DNA from: CAXMQZ01 sp963707075
Lineage (GTDB): Bacteria; Acidobacteriota; Thermoanaerobaculia; Multivoradales; JAHEKO01
Assembly: GCA_963707075.1 (NCBI GenBank)
Contig: CAVPOX010000004.1
Location: 248,001-312,000 of the forward strand
Direction of reading: 5' to 3'
Length of the DNA: 64,000 nt
Within the stretch, counting starts at the first letter, position 1, and each line of letters opens with the position of its first letter. Below, one piece after another: positions 56,740 through 64,000 of this stretch. The position numbers and the translations under genes are program-made. The notes beneath the pieces were generated by a model. It searched no databases, was not told where the DNA came from, and saw nothing but the letters and a program-made list of their open reading frames with translations.

Positions 56740-58356
56740 TCAGTACGGCATGAAGCCGGGTGAACCGAATCGCTCCATGGTAATCATGTGGTAGAGCGGA
56801 TAGCCGTAAGCGATGACGATCAGCACGACTGCGATGACCGTCCATAGGCCGATGCGGTCCCAGACGCTGGTGCCGGAGATCGGGACCAGCGGCTTGGCGA
56901 ACTCGAACGGCTTCGCGGGGACCCGCTTGCCGGTCAAGAGCGTCCCCAGCACCACAACCAGGTAGAAGATCACGCTCAGGAAGAGGATCTCCGCCCCCCG
57001 GGAGGATATCTTGGTCAGCCCGATCCAACTCTCGGCTTGTTCGGCGCCGAGAAAGGTCACATCGTAGACCCGACGGGGCAACCCCAGCAGGCCGGCGAAG
57101 TGATTGGGCAGGCTGAAGATCATCATGCCGACGAACCACATGTAGGGCTGCAGGGTCGCCATCCACTTGAACCGCAGCTCGCGGCCGGTCAAGCGAGGCA
57201 GCCACCAATAGGTCGCACCCATGAAGGTGAGCGCGACCGTGGTACCGACGGTCAGGTGGAAGTGACCCTGGATCCAGGCCGTATTGTGGACCATGGCGTT
57301 CATGGCATAGGCCGCGTTGATGGCGCCCCCGATGCCACCCAGAGTGAAGGTGAACATCGCCAGAAAGGCTGCCGCGAAGAACGGTTCCTTCCAGGGCAGC
57401 TTGCCGAGCCAGTTGAACAGCCCCGTCGCTCCCTTCATGCGACCGGCGACCTCCAGTGAAGCGACGATCGTGAACGCCGTTACCAGGCTGGGGTAGAGGA
57501 TGCCGTAGGTGGTGATGGTGTGCAGCAGCTTCCAGCCGGCGGCAATCCCGGGATCGGTGAATTGATGATGGAACCCGACCGGTGTGGACAGCACGATGAA
57601 CAGCACGAAGACCATGCGACCCAGCGTGTCACTGAACAGCTTGCCGCCGGCCACTTTCGGCAGCACGGTGTACCAGAGGACATACGCCGGCATCAGCCAG
57701 AAGTAGACCAGGGGGTGTCCAAACCACCAGAAGTAAGTCCTTGCGATCACCGGGTCGATCTTGTCGACGAGGCCGAGCGACCAGGGGATGAGCATCCCGA
57801 GGACCTCGGCGGCCAGGCCTGCGGTGGCCAGGTACCAGACGATGACGGTGGCCACCATGCCGTGAACCGACAAAGGTGCTGCTGTCCCGGGGTGCTGCTT
57901 CTTCCACGAGCGCAGACTGGCGATCAGGATGCCGCCCCAGATCCAGGAGCCTACGATCAGGAGGGTGGCGCCGATGTAGAAGACCGGACTGGCTTCGAGC
58001 GGCGGATAGAACGTGTACAGCACGGTGGCCTGCCCGGCCAGAATGACGACGGCAGCAGCGATGGAGCCGACCAACGCAAGCCAGAAGGCGAACCAACCGG
58101 TCTTCTCTCCGACCAGGAACCCGAGCTGCTCCTTGGTCACCAGGTACCCCAGTCCCATGATGAAGAAGGTGGTGAACACCAGCGCCATCAAGACGCCGTG
58201 AGCCGTGACGGACAGATAGAACAGGTCGGAATCGACCCCCGGTAGCTCGATGCCGGCAATGGTCATGGCCTGAATCAGGCCGAGGACGGCAGCGACTCCG
58301 AACGAAGCGATAGCGACACCGAAGTTGGCGCCGGCGAGTTTGTGCGAATGGGTCAT
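56740..58356 (-). CDS. ba3-type cytochrome c oxidase subunit I
   Basis: A 538-residue polytopic heme-copper oxidase subunit. Heme and copper ligands are visible: THGVLM (low-spin heme His), WFGHPLVYFWLMPAY (Cu-B His and the cross-linked Tyr pattern), GFHHQF (two Cu-B His) and IQGHFHLTVGT (heme His pair). The sequence pattern belongs to the B-type (ba3) group. The ATG at 58356 overlaps the stop of subunit II (TGATG); the longer frame from 58428 lies inside that gene. Acts at the end of aerobic respiration in the inner membrane, reducing O2 and pumping protons. Third gene of the IIa-II-I set. Confidence 0.95.
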   Translation of the reverse strand: MTHSHKLAGANFGVAIASFGVAAVLGLIQAMTIAGIELPGVDSDLFYLSVTAHGVLMALVFTTFFIMGLGYLVTKEQLGFLVGEKTGWFAFWLALVGSIAAAVVILAGQATVLYTFYPPLEASPVFYIGATLLIVGSWIWGGILIASLRSWKKQHPGTAAPLSVHGMVATVIVWYLATAGLAAEVLGMLIPWSLGLVDKIDPVIARTYFWWFGHPLVYFWLMPAYVLWYTVLPKVAGGKLFSDTLGRMVFVLFIVLSTPVGFHHQFTDPGIAAGWKLLHTITTYGILYPSLVTAFTIVASLEVAGRMKGATGLFNWLGKLPWKEPFFAAAFLAMFTFTLGGIGGAINAAYAMNAMVHNTAWIQGHFHLTVGTTVALTFMGATYWWLPRLTGRELRFKWMATLQPYMWFVGMMIFSLPNHFAGLLGLPRRVYDVTFLGAEQAESWIGLTKISSRGAEILFLSVIFYLVVVLGTLLTGKRVPAKPFEFAKPLVPISGTSVWDRIGLWTVIAVVLIVIAYGYPLYHMITMERFGSPGFMPY

Positions 58357-58835
58357 CAGGCGCCCTCCTCTTCGACGATCAGGGCACCCACCATTTCGTG
58401 GTGCAGCGTGCCGCAGTATTCGTGACACATCATCAGGTACTCACCGGGCTTGGGAAAGGTAATGGTGAACTCGGTCACGTATCCCGGGATGATCATGGCA
58501 TTGGTGTTGGTGCCTGCGATCAGAATGCCGTGGATGACATCGGTGCTGGTGATGCGGAAGGTTACCGGTGTATTCACCGGAACCACCATCTCGTCCGGAT
58601 CGAAGAAGAACATCTCGCCGACCATGGTGACGCGAATGCTGCCGTCATCGAGGGTCTCGACTCCCGGTGACCCGAACTCCTCGTCATCGTAGACCGCTTC
58701 AGGGTTGATGACCTCGACATGACTGGGCGGATGAATGGCGGAGGCACCTGCGGCGACGATGATCGCGCCGAGGAATCCGACGATGAGGACCGCAGCGATC
58801 CACATCCAGGCTCGCTCATAGACATCGACTTTCAT
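58356..58835 (-). CDS. ba3-type cytochrome c oxidase subunit II
   Basis: A 159-residue protein with a single N-terminal membrane helix (MWIAAVLIVGFLGAIIVAA) and a cupredoxin domain bearing the Cu-A centre: His in STDVIHGILIAG and MCHEYCGTLHHEM, the complete CxxxCxxxHxxM motif. The one-helix form and short length are those of B-type oxidases. AGGAGG lies about 10 bases before the ATG. It receives electrons from cytochrome c and passes them to subunit I. It is 17 bases downstream of the IIa gene. Confidence 0.95.
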   Translation of the reverse strand: MKVDVYERAWMWIAAVLIVGFLGAIIVAAGASAIHPPSHVEVINPEAVYDDEEFGSPGVETLDDGSIRVTMVGEMFFFDPDEMVVPVNTPVTFRITSTDVIHGILIAGTNTNAMIIPGYVTEFTITFPKPGEYLMMCHEYCGTLHHEMVGALIVEEEGA

Positions 58836-58852
58836 TTCAGCTCATCTCCTCC

Positions 58853-59035
58853 TCAATGGGTGGGTGCGCCCCGTTCCAGGAACTGCCACACGTAGAGGCC
58901 TATCCAGCTCGCGGCAAAGATGAGCCCGTAGATCAGGACGATGGCCAGGGTCCCACGCGGGTGGCCGAAGTCCTCCTCGGTGAAGTCGTCTTCGTCGATG
59001 GGAGCCGGCGCAGCCGGCTGGGCGTCATGGTTCAC
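58853..59035 (-). CDS. ba3-type oxidase subunit IIa
   Basis: A 60-residue protein with an acidic N-terminus (IDEDDFTEEDFGHPRGT) and one membrane helix (LAIVLIYGLIFAASWIGLYV), matching the single-helix subunit IIa that completes B-type oxidases. The start is GTG at 59035 with GGAGGG 6 bases upstream. It heads the IIa-II-I gene set. Size, topology and position support the call. Confidence 0.85.
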   Translation of the reverse strand: MNHDAQPAAPAPIDEDDFTEEDFGHPRGTLAIVLIYGLIFAASWIGLYVWQFLERGAPTH

Positions 59036-59069
59036 AACAATCCCTCCTTCTTGTTGTTGTTGGCGCGAA

Positions 59070-59101
59070 TGTTACAACAACGGCTTTGCCGATCTGTAAC
59101 A
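59070..59101. promoter_or_regulatory. Inverted repeat TGTTACA/TGTAACA upstream of oxidase genes
   Basis: TGTTACA (59070-59076) and TGTAACA (59095-59101) are exact complements 18 bp apart, in the 79-bp gap between the histidine kinase stop and the oxidase start codon. This is a likely operator for the oxidase genes. The binding protein is unknown, and I see no clear -10/-35 pair. Confidence 0.5.
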
Positions 59102-59114
59102 GCAGCCGTTGCCG

Positions 59115-60563
59115 TTAGGGGTCCGGGCCCGAGCGGTCAGGAACGAGGCTCACGCGGAATTCGGTCCGTCCCGGTCGGGACTCGACCGAGATATCGCCCT
59201 GGTACCGACGCACCAGCCGCCGCGTGATTTCGAGACCGAGACCGATGCCTTCTCCCGGCTCCTTGGTGGTGAAGAAGGCATCGAAGATCCTGGGCTGGAT
59301 CTCCTTTGGGATTCCCGATCCGTTGTCCACTACACGAACGACTACCCAGTCGTGCTCCCGGCGCGCAGAGACCTCGATAGAGCCGGCCTGCGGAATGGCA
59401 TCCAGAGCGTTGTCGATCAGGTTCAGCCAGATCTGGTTCAGCTCGCCGACTGTGGCGCGCACCGTCGGTAGCTGGGGTTCGATGTCGACAGTGATGGCGG
59501 CGTCCTTGGCCCGTGCCTTGGCGGTGATCACCCGGACGGTGTCGCGGAGTCCGCTCTCTACCTCAGCGGATTCTGGCCCTGCAAGGTGGTCCATCTGCGT
59601 GAACCGCTTCACGGCACCCACGAGCTCGTGGATACGGGTGGCAGCCTGCTCGATATCGGTGGCCAGCGAGTAAGTTTCGCATCCGACAGCGATCCAGCGG
59701 AGCACGGTGTCGAGCGTTGCGCCGGACATCACCTCCGCCAGGGTGTCCAGAGCTTCGACCCGGACGTCCGTGTCGGCAAGCGGCTCGGCGTGGTCGGGGT
59801 CGCACTGATGTCCGGCAAGCCAGTCGGCGATCTCGTCAGTGCGGTCCGCGCGCTCGATGGGTGAGAGCAGGTTTCCGGAGCGATTGCTGACGCAGGCGAC
59901 ACGCAGTCGTTCCAGGGCCTCCCGCTGGCGGTCGTTCAGGGCGGCAGCGCCGAGGGCTCTGGAGGCGGTGTCCGCTTCGCCCAGGGCGGCGAGCAGCAAC
60001 TTGGCGCCACGCACCGCCGCCGAGGCGGGGTTGTTGAGCTCGTGGGACAAGCCGGCGGCGAGCTTTCCCAGCGAGATCATCTTCTCGTCCTGCAGATCGC
60101 TGGCGTTGAAGCGACGCGCACGATCGAGCATCAGGTGCACCGTGTAGGCAGTGAATGCGGGGCACTGGCGGATCATCTCTGGAAAGTGCTTCTGATGAAT
60201 CGTCAGCAGCTCACTCCTTTCCTCGAGAAAATTGTCTCCAGGCGGCGCAGCCATTCGGGAATAGGGCAACATCCCGCTGACCTCGCCGGTGTGCCAGCCG
60301 ATGACTCGCCTCGGACCTACGCCCCGATCCACCCGCACCGAGATGTGGCCACAGAGGATAATCCACAGGGTTTCGATGGGTTGGCCCTTCGGCGCCACGA
60401 CCGTGCCGGCCTCGTGCCACTCGAGATCTCCCTTATCGGCCAACCACTGCAACTCCTCACGTGGAATCGCAGCGAGATTCGGTAACGCTGCCAGGCGGTC
60501 TACAAGGTCGCTGCCGGGTACGGGCATTTCTGTCGGGTCCTGTGCATGCGAACTGGTCAGCAC
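59115..60563 (-). CDS. Sensor histidine kinase with cNMP-binding-like domain
   Basis: A 482-residue cytoplasmic kinase. Residues ~25-150 form a cyclic-nucleotide-binding-like beta-roll (AGTVVAPKGQPIETLWIILC, then GHISVRV), without a clear PRAAT-type phosphate cassette. The dimerisation box is GKLAAGLSHELNNPASAA with His174. The ATPase domain shows NLIDNALDAIP (N box), VVDNGSGIP (G1), DAFFTTKEPGEGIGLGLEIT (F and G2). No membrane helix is present. GTG 60563 is a weak start; ATG 60527 is possible. No response regulator is adjacent. It lies 79 bp upstream of the oxidase genes on the same strand and may sense redox or nucleotide status to control them. Confidence 0.93.
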   Translation of the reverse strand: MLTSSHAQDPTEMPVPGSDLVDRLAALPNLAAIPREELQWLADKGDLEWHEAGTVVAPKGQPIETLWIILCGHISVRVDRGVGPRRVIGWHTGEVSGMLPYSRMAAPPGDNFLEERSELLTIHQKHFPEMIRQCPAFTAYTVHLMLDRARRFNASDLQDEKMISLGKLAAGLSHELNNPASAAVRGAKLLLAALGEADTASRALGAAALNDRQREALERLRVACVSNRSGNLLSPIERADRTDEIADWLAGHQCDPDHAEPLADTDVRVEALDTLAEVMSGATLDTVLRWIAVGCETYSLATDIEQAATRIHELVGAVKRFTQMDHLAGPESAEVESGLRDTVRVITAKARAKDAAITVDIEPQLPTVRATVGELNQIWLNLIDNALDAIPQAGSIEVSARREHDWVVVRVVDNGSGIPKEIQPRIFDAFFTTKEPGEGIGLGLEITRRLVRRYQGDISVESRPGRTEFRVSLVPDRSGPDP

Positions 60564-60682
60564 TCATCTCGAGGGCTCATGATCCGGTCCTGGCTCGATC
60601 GGGAAGCCGAGGAAATCGTATCGCACCCGAGACCCGCTGCGACGGATGACTGTCCGGGACGTCCTCGAGGAACTGCGGAGAC

Positions 60683-60901
60683 TCACGGCGAGGAACGGTC
60701 GATCCAATCGTGTGCCGGTCGACCTACGGGTGTAGTTGCCTGGGCAGTTCGGCACAGGCAGAGCACGACGGCCAGAAAGGCGGCGAAGCCAGCTGTCCAC
60801 AGCAGATCACGCCCGTTGGCCATCTCGTGGACGGCGACGATCCACCAACTCGGCAGGGTGAGTACAAAAGCGAGTAGCCAGTAGGCGAAGAATCGATGCA
60901 T
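60683..60901 (-). CDS. Small two-helix membrane protein
   Basis: A 72-residue protein with two hydrophobic segments (FAYWLLAFVLTLPSWWIVAV and LWTAGFAAFLAVVLCLC) and a polar tail. The start at ATG 60901 has GGAGG 8 bases upstream. It precedes the histidine kinase on the same strand by 119 bp and might be part of the same unit. I do not recognise the family; a membrane partner of the cytoplasmic sensor kinase is possible but not shown. Confidence 0.6.
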   Translation of the reverse strand: MHRFFAYWLLAFVLTLPSWWIVAVHEMANGRDLLWTAGFAAFLAVVLCLCRTAQATTPVGRPAHDWIDRSSP

Positions 60902-61095
60902 CAGTCGGACCTCCAAGTTTCAGCCAGGATAGGCAGGCGGGCTGTCAGAAGCTGTCACTTGACTGGAAGGGGAGATTCACGCTTGTTGAGAGGAGCTCTG
61001 CATTGGGTGCCTGTGCGCCGGTTCGTCGGCGATTCGGGGAAGTGGGCGCTCCGGGGTATGATTCTTGCTCCTATAGTCAGGGGGATGGCCGCATT

Positions 61096-63042
61096 TTGAG
61101 GTTTTGTTCGAAAACATCAGGCGCGTTTGCTGCCGCGGTGGCCTTTTTGGCACTGCAGGGTACGGCGGCGTTGGCCAAGAAGGAGGTCGAAGCGCCGCTG
61201 AGCGAGTGGGCTGGAGTCTCCAGAGTTGTCGCTGTCGGGGATCTGCACGGCAGCTACGAGAAGGCGTTGAAGCTATTCCAGGGCGCCGGCCTGATCGACG
61301 CTGACCACAAATGGATCGGGGGTGAGCAGCATCTGGTGACTGCCGGGGATCTCCTCGATCGCGGTGAGGGCGATCGACCGCTGATGGACCTGATGATGCG
61401 GCTGCAACGGGAGGCTGAAGCTGCCGGTGGCATGGTTCATGTCCTGCTCGGCAACCACGAGTCGATGAACCTGTTGCGCGACCTGCGGTACGTCAATCCC
61501 CGGTCGTTCGCGGCCTGGGCCGATGAGGAGACCGACGCCGACCGCAAACGTGCCTGGCGCGACTACTCGAACTCTCGGCAGGGCTCGGACCGCAAGAGCA
61601 AGGTCATCTCGGACTTTCAGAGTGAGTTCCCGCCGGGCTTCTTCGCTCGACAGCGGAGCCTCGACCAGGACGGAGAGTACGGCAAATGGTTACTGACATT
61701 GCCGGCGGTGGTGAAGATCAATGGCGTGATCTATGTGCACGGCGGCCTGACGGTCGAGACCGCGGCTTTGGGGCTGGATGAGTTGAATCGCTCCGTCTTG
61801 CAGGACCTGGATCGCCACCTCGCAGCAAGGGAGGTGCTGGTAAGCGAGGGATTGGTTAAGCCCATCATGGACTATGCCCAGATACTGCGGGTGGCCAAGA
61901 CGGGTCTCAACCAGCCGCCTGGCAGGGTGCCCCCGCAGCTGTTCAAGGCTGCTCAGGAGATCGTCGAGACCGCCCAGGGTCCCTACCTGAGCACGGGCGG
62001 GCCTCTCTGGTATCGAGGGGCTGCCTTCGAAGACGAGCGCATCGAGCGCGAGATGCTCGACCGGTCCCTCGAGTTACTGGGGGCGAGAGCCATGGTTGTG
62101 GCGCACAGCCCGACGACCAACAAGCGCATCACCTCACGCTTCCATGGCAAGCTCTTCAAGGTGGACCACAACATCGGCCAGAGCGAAAAGCTGCAGGCCC
62201 TGGTCGACGATGCCGAAGAGATAGTGGTCATCGAAGCCAACACGCAACTCACGTTGAAACCGGTAGAGGAGTTGCCCATTGGCAACCATTTGCCACGTGA
62301 TCCCGCGGTGCTGTCCGACCGGGATCTGCGCGAACTGCTGGCCGAGGGTGAGATCCTCAACTGGCGGTTTCTCGGCCGTGGTACGACGCGGCCGCGCTTG
62401 CTGGAGCTGAAGAAGAATGGCTACAGTCAACGGGGAATCTTCAAGAGCGTCGAGAAGGTTGGTGACGACGGGGTCACTCCGATCGACCGCTACCAGCACG
62501 AGATGGCCGCCTATCGTCTCGATCGAGCCATCGGCCTCGACATGGTGCCGGTAACGGTCCTGCGCAATGTCGATGGATTGGACGGCTCGCTGCAGGAGTG
62601 GGTCGAAGGGGCGGTCGATCGCGAGGCGGCCGAGGCCTACGAGTTGAGGCTCTTCGATTCGGAAGGCGCCCGCCTGCAACTGAGTCGTGGCGCGGTCTTC
62701 GATCTACTCATCGGAAACCCCGATCGCAAGCCAGGTGACATTCTCAGCCTGGTCAGGGGCGACAAGCTTTATCTCATCGATCATTCCAAGGCGTTTTCCG
62801 TGTCCACTGATGTGGAGTGGCAAGTAGGCCAGGCCGAGTCGGTCGATGCAGAGTTCCTGCAGGCGATCGGCAAGCTCGATCGGTCTTTGCTCATCCAGGA
62901 ACTGAGCGAACTGATCAGCGAAGCCCAGATTGACGCCCTTTTGGCACGGCGAGACAAGATCCTGGATCAGGCGGTCGCCACCGCCAGCGAGCCGGGAAGC
63001 GAGTCCTCGAAGGTCTCCGCTGCTGAGAGCGGTCAGCCTTAA
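61096..63042 (+). CDS. Secreted PPP-type metallophosphatase fused to a PI3/4-kinase-like domain
   Basis: A 648-residue protein. I chose TTG 61096, which gives a clean signal peptide (FAAAVAFLALQGTAALA); the frame is open to 61003. The first domain has all PPP phosphatase metal motifs: GDLHG (48-52), GDLLDRG (84-90), GNHE (119-122), a VHGGL segment and AHSPT. From about residue 420 the sequence resembles bacterial PI3/PI4-kinase-like proteins: IFKSVEK (Lys near 450), YQHEMAAYRLDRAIGLDMVP, GSLQEWVEG, FDLLIGNPDRKPGD (DRK near 543) and LIDHSKAF (562). The expected catalytic-loop Asn is not obvious. The next gene, 24 bases away, encodes a papain-like protease. The pairing of phosphatase and kinase folds in one exported protein is unusual. 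Confidence 0.82.
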   Translation: MRFCSKTSGAFAAAVAFLALQGTAALAKKEVEAPLSEWAGVSRVVAVGDLHGSYEKALKLFQGAGLIDADHKWIGGEQHLVTAGDLLDRGEGDRPLMDLMMRLQREAEAAGGMVHVLLGNHESMNLLRDLRYVNPRSFAAWADEETDADRKRAWRDYSNSRQGSDRKSKVISDFQSEFPPGFFARQRSLDQDGEYGKWLLTLPAVVKINGVIYVHGGLTVETAALGLDELNRSVLQDLDRHLAAREVLVSEGLVKPIMDYAQILRVAKTGLNQPPGRVPPQLFKAAQEIVETAQGPYLSTGGPLWYRGAAFEDERIEREMLDRSLELLGARAMVVAHSPTTNKRITSRFHGKLFKVDHNIGQSEKLQALVDDAEEIVVIEANTQLTLKPVEELPIGNHLPRDPAVLSDRDLRELLAEGEILNWRFLGRGTTRPRLLELKKNGYSQRGIFKSVEKVGDDGVTPIDRYQHEMAAYRLDRAIGLDMVPVTVLRNVDGLDGSLQEWVEGAVDREAAEAYELRLFDSEGARLQLSRGAVFDLLIGNPDRKPGDILSLVRGDKLYLIDHSKAFSVSTDVEWQVGQAESVDAEFLQAIGKLDRSLLIQELSELISEAQIDALLARRDKILDQAVATASEPGSESSKVSAAESGQP

Positions 63043-63066
63043 CCTTTCCCGGAAAGGAGTGGCAGC

Positions 63067-64000
63067 ATGGCGCGACCGAGCGCGAACCGTAGGGGGACCG
63101 ACAAAAGGGCACCCTACCGGGACTCACTGGATTTTCGCGACTGGATCTACAAGCCGGCTCTGATCTCGTTGCACAAGTCCCGTATCCCGAAAAAATCCTG
63201 GATCAAGATCGAGCATCAAGGCAAAGAGGGTGCCTGTACCGGGTTTGCCCTGGCCGCTGTCGTCAACTACCTGTTGCGGGAACGCGACGGTGAAGCGGCC
63301 GTGCGGGTCAGTCCACGGATGCTCTACGAAATGGCGAAGCACCACGATCGCTGGCCAGGGCAGGAGTACGAAGGTTCGAGCGCGCGCGGTGGCATGAAGG
63401 GTTGGTACAAGAATGGTGTTTGCTCGGAGGAGGCCTGGCCCTATGAAATTGCCGACCCTGGGGAGCTGACTCCGGCCGCACGTGAGCAGGCCCTGGCGCA
63501 TCCGCTGGGTGCTTTCTACAGGGTCCTGCCACGGCGCGCCGATATGCACGCTGCGCTCAATGAGGTTCAGGCCGTCTTTGTCACGGGGTCCACGCACACC
63601 GGATGGACCGAACCGAAAGACGGAGTGATTCGATTCGAGTCACGATGGAAGCCCCAGGGTGGGCATGCTTTTGCCATTGTGGGGTACACGGAAGAGGGCT
63701 TTCTGATCCAGAACTCCTGGGGCGAGGAGTGGGGCGGCGTCCGGATCGGGCGAACGCACTTTCCCGGCTGTGCCATCTGGCAGTACAGAGATTTCGATCG
63801 CAACCTGTGGGATGGTTGGGTGGCCCGTTTGGGGCGTCCCTACGAGTCGCTCGAGGCTCTCTCCTTCAGCGCTGGCCGGCGCGAGGAGTACACCACCATT
63901 TCGACGCCGGCAGAGAAGCCGCCGCCACGCGCCGTCATAGCCGATCACTTCGTGCATATCGACGATGGACAGTTCGATCCGAGAGGAGATTACTCCACCT
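63067..64000 (+). CDS. Papain-like (C1) cysteine peptidase, truncated by window edge
   Basis: At least 311 residues; the frame is still open at the right edge. The four active-site residues are in place: oxyanion Q51 and C57 in HQGKEGACTGFALAA, H200 in QGGHAFAIVGY and N216 in IQNSWGEEWGG. Spacing Q-to-C is that of papain. There is no signal peptide and no long propeptide: the mature-type sequence begins almost at once, so activity may not need removal of a proregion. AAGGAG lies 7 bases before ATG 63067, and the gene is 24 bases downstream of the phosphatase/kinase-like fusion, so the two are likely co-transcribed. Confidence 0.9.
   Translation, partial: MARPSANRRGTDKRAPYRDSLDFRDWIYKPALISLHKSRIPKKSWIKIEHQGKEGACTGFALAAVVNYLLRERDGEAAVRVSPRMLYEMAKHHDRWPGQEYEGSSARGGMKGWYKNGVCSEEAWPYEIADPGELTPAAREQALAHPLGAFYRVLPRRADMHAALNEVQAVFVTGSTHTGWTEPKDGVIRFESRWKPQGGHAFAIVGYTEEGFLIQNSWGEEWGGVRIGRTHFPGCAIWQYRDFDRNLWDGWVARLGRPYESLEALSFSAGRREEYTTISTPAEKPPPRAVIADHFVHIDDGQFDPRGDYST

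Overview
The window is GC-rich, densely packed bacterial DNA. It holds about 40 protein genes, no rRNA or tRNA gene that I can see, no CRISPR array and no recognisable transposase, integrase or phage gene. I count ten Hanks-type serine/threonine kinases, seven of them carrying a TolB/WD40-like beta-propeller behind one membrane helix and three ending in TPRs. With the SpoIIE-type phosphatases, CGNR and DinB proteins, an ECF sigma/TonB cassette and a ba3-type oxidase, this gene style points to Acidobacteriota. That is an inference from gene content; no marker gene is present to prove it.

Layout. 1-2.2 kb: tail of a propeller kinase. 2.2-4.6 kb: small membrane protein, SpoIIE phosphatase coupled to a DinB protein, and a divergent CGNR regulator with a shared operator. 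4.7-18.7 kb: five consecutive minus-strand kinases (one frameshifted). 18.9-28.3 kb: envelope genes (acyltransferase, M14 carboxypeptidase, SGNH hydrolase, two large membrane proteins). 28.3-30.6 kb: TPR kinase. 30.7-35.1 kb: class II photolyase, then alpha/beta hydrolase, arylamine N-acetyltransferase, DinB and LprI/MliC-like genes. 35.2-41.3 kb: two kinases and a TPR protein. 41.5-44.9 kb: a membrane SpoIIE phosphatase overlapping a kinase-less TolB-N/TPR protein. 45.0-45.8 kb: MazEF and a propeller remnant. 46-48.5 kb: a secreted PQQ-propeller/esterase fusion. 49-50.8 kb: ECF sigma, anti-sigma-like and TonB-domain genes. 50.8-56.7 kb: hydrolase, TetR, kinase, small ferredoxin-fold-like protein and NmrA protein. 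56.7-60.9 kb: ba3-type oxidase genes downstream of a cNMP-domain histidine kinase. 61-64 kb: a secreted PPP phosphatase fused to a PI3/4-kinase-like domain, followed by a papain-like protease cut by the window edge.

The most unusual feature is two families of palindromic repeats tied to the kinase genes. Family A (five copies, 87-101 bp, ends GGTGACAGGATACT) forms a very long hairpin; four copies sit immediately upstream of kinase start codons. Family B (six clear copies and one degenerate) has a conserved core around CCTCCTCTTGCGGAG and flanking arms whose sequence differs from copy to copy while staying complementary. Five clear copies and the degenerate one lie inside kinase coding sequences, where they add a roughly 25-residue loop to the N-lobe; one copy is intergenic. 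A 411-bp block identical between two neighbouring kinases starts exactly at a family B arm and stops exactly at the end of a family A copy, so the kinase N-lobe behaves like a cassette framed by the two repeats.
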